Assembly: GCA_013214065.1 (NCBI GenBank)
Contig: JABSPK010000006.1
Location: 180,454-244,453, forward strand
Direction: 5' to 3'
Length of the DNA stretch: 64,000 bases
Origin: Flavobacteriaceae bacterium
GTDB taxonomy: Bacteria > Bacteroidota > Bacteroidia > Flavobacteriales > Flavobacteriaceae
Below, piece after piece: positions 62,920 through 64,000 of this stretch (the stretch's first letter is position 1; each line of letters begins with the position of its first letter). The notes beneath the pieces were generated by a model, which was not told the DNA's origin, did no database searches, and saw nothing but the letters and a program-made list of their open reading frames with translations. The position numbers and the translations under genes are program-made.

Positions 62920-63940
62920 TTGAAGTATACGTTCAATCTTAAAAAGCCCAATAAATCTGGTCAATCACTGATTTTATTTTCTGCCTATTTCAAAAGCGAG
63001 GGGCGAAAGTTTGTTTATTCTACCGGTGAGTTTCTGTCACCTGAAGAATGGGATTATGAGAATCGACAACCAAAAGGTCTAAATGGTAGGACTGAAAAGG
63101 CAAAAAGCCTGAGAGTTATAAAAAGGCAATTAGATAGATACGCAAATTACTTCTCAGACCTAGTACAACAATACAAATTAGTTGATAGAGAAATTACTAT
63201 TTCGTCTATCAAAGATGATTTTGACAAAGAATTTAAGCGTACCAAGGCCATCTCCAGCAAGTTCTTTTCTGTATACGACTTATTCTTAAAGTCAAAAGAA
63301 ATGGACTTTACCGAAACGTCAAACTCACGGTCTACCATAAGAAGATATGCCTACAACAAAAAACTCTTAGAGGAATTTGAGCAGCATCGAAAAAAGAAAA
63401 TCCATTTTAACCAAATAAATCAGTCGTTCTATAACACATTTGTAGAGTATTGCATTAACTCTAAGAGGCATTCTGCCAATACCTTAAGGAGAAATGTTGG
63501 ACTTTTTAAATCTTTTGTATTGGGCATTTGATAACAACCATACTTATAAAGTTGACTTTCAAAAGTTCAAATTGCCCAAAGCACAAGAGACCGATGAAGT
63601 GGCACTCACGCAAGAGCAGATTTACGAAATATTTGATTTTGATTTAATGAAGAATCAAAGGTTAGAACGGGTAAGAGATCTATTCATTTTCGGTTGTGCA
63701 ACTGGTATGAGGTATAGCAACTATTCCAAGGTTAGAAAAGTAGATGTTGAAAATGATTTGATTAAGGTCATTGATGGCAAAAACAATGAAAAAACATTAG
63801 AAATACCGCTCAACGACCTTTCAAATTTCATTTTAAAAAAGTACGATTATCAATTGCCTAAAATCTCCAATCAAAAATTTAATGACTACTTAAAAGAATT
63901 ATTTCAGCTTATTGGATATGATAGTGTAAGTACCCCTTAA
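62920..63940 (+). pseudogene. Tyrosine recombinase (phage integrase), frameshifted and truncated
   Basis: The first frame (TTG start, KYTFNLKKPNKSGQSLILFS) encodes the arm-binding and SAM-like core-binding domains of a Bacteroidota integrase. It drifts off at FKSFVLGI. In the next frame the expected LYWAFDNNHTYKVDF continues, so one T appears lost from the run at 63513-63516. The catalytic domain then has the box I arginine (GCATGMRYSNYSKV) but stops at 63940, after GYDSVSTP. The H-x-x-R and Tyr regions are therefore missing. It is probably inactive. Confidence 0.85.
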
Positions 63941-64000
63941 TTAGCTACAGTAGAGTTTGTACAATTTAATTGATTTTTTGAAATGGAAAAGCTAGCTTTT
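63926..64000. other. Possible left end of an inserted element
   Basis: Integrase homology stops abruptly around 63925. The following AT-rich sequence (beginning ACCCCTTAATTAGCTACAGT) is unrelated, and a short frame starting at 63983 (MEKLAF) runs off the window. This could be the end of an insertion sequence interrupting the integrase, but no second inverted repeat is visible. Confidence 0.3.

Overview
The window is a chromosomal segment of a Bacteroidota bacterium, almost certainly a Flavobacteriaceae member. The evidence is the set of lineage-typical proteins (a TonB-dependent receptor with an N-terminal carboxypeptidase-like domain, DUF6090, DUF4174, several AraC regulators with divergent N-domains, a PD40 envelope protein), A-rich leaders instead of Shine-Dalgarno sites, and promoters of the Bacteroidota type (TTG, about 20 bp, TAnnTTTG). 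Genus cannot be fixed from the sequence.

Layout. 0-24.5 kb is housekeeping: pheT (lacking only its last codons at the window edge), a TlpA-like lipoprotein, a tightly packed leuA-leuC-leuD-leuB operon, a helical protein and an EamA transporter, the panB-lspA-rluA operon, small membrane and acetyltransferase genes, sdaA, dnaK, a Na+/H+ antiporter, an atypical LuxR-type response regulator, a PD40 protein and a PfkB-type sugar kinase. From 24.7 to 58.9 kb every gene I accept is on the minus strand. This stretch is rich in exported serine hydrolases (four), alpha/beta hydrolases, AraC and GntR regulators, GNAT, VOC, YciI, TfoX, DinB and DUF1801 proteins, and has the look of accessory catabolic and stress genes with two decaying members (a frameshifted GNAT and a VOC gene with an early stop).

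The best-supported regulatory circuit is at 31.4-35.4 kb. A small winged-helix regulator is co-transcribed with a membrane protein, and the adjacent operon encodes a TPR lipoprotein plus a TonB-dependent receptor. Both operons carry the same 15-bp palindrome (GTTTATnnnATAAAC) just upstream of their first gene. In the regulator operon it lies exactly between the -33 and -7 elements. This looks like an autoregulated outer-membrane uptake or sensing module.

At about 58.95 kb composition shifts to AT-rich and the strand flips. A truncated gene tail overlaps (ATGA) a large lipoprotein with an HExxH zinc-protease motif, followed by two small exported proteins of unknown function. Next come a pair of highly structured 113-bp tandem repeats, then a terminator and the 3' end of a serine-type tRNA with no body. 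To its right lies a frameshifted and C-terminally truncated tyrosine recombinase. The orientation implies that an integrative element begins at about 62.76 kb and extends to the right of the window, with the intact tRNA expected at its far end.
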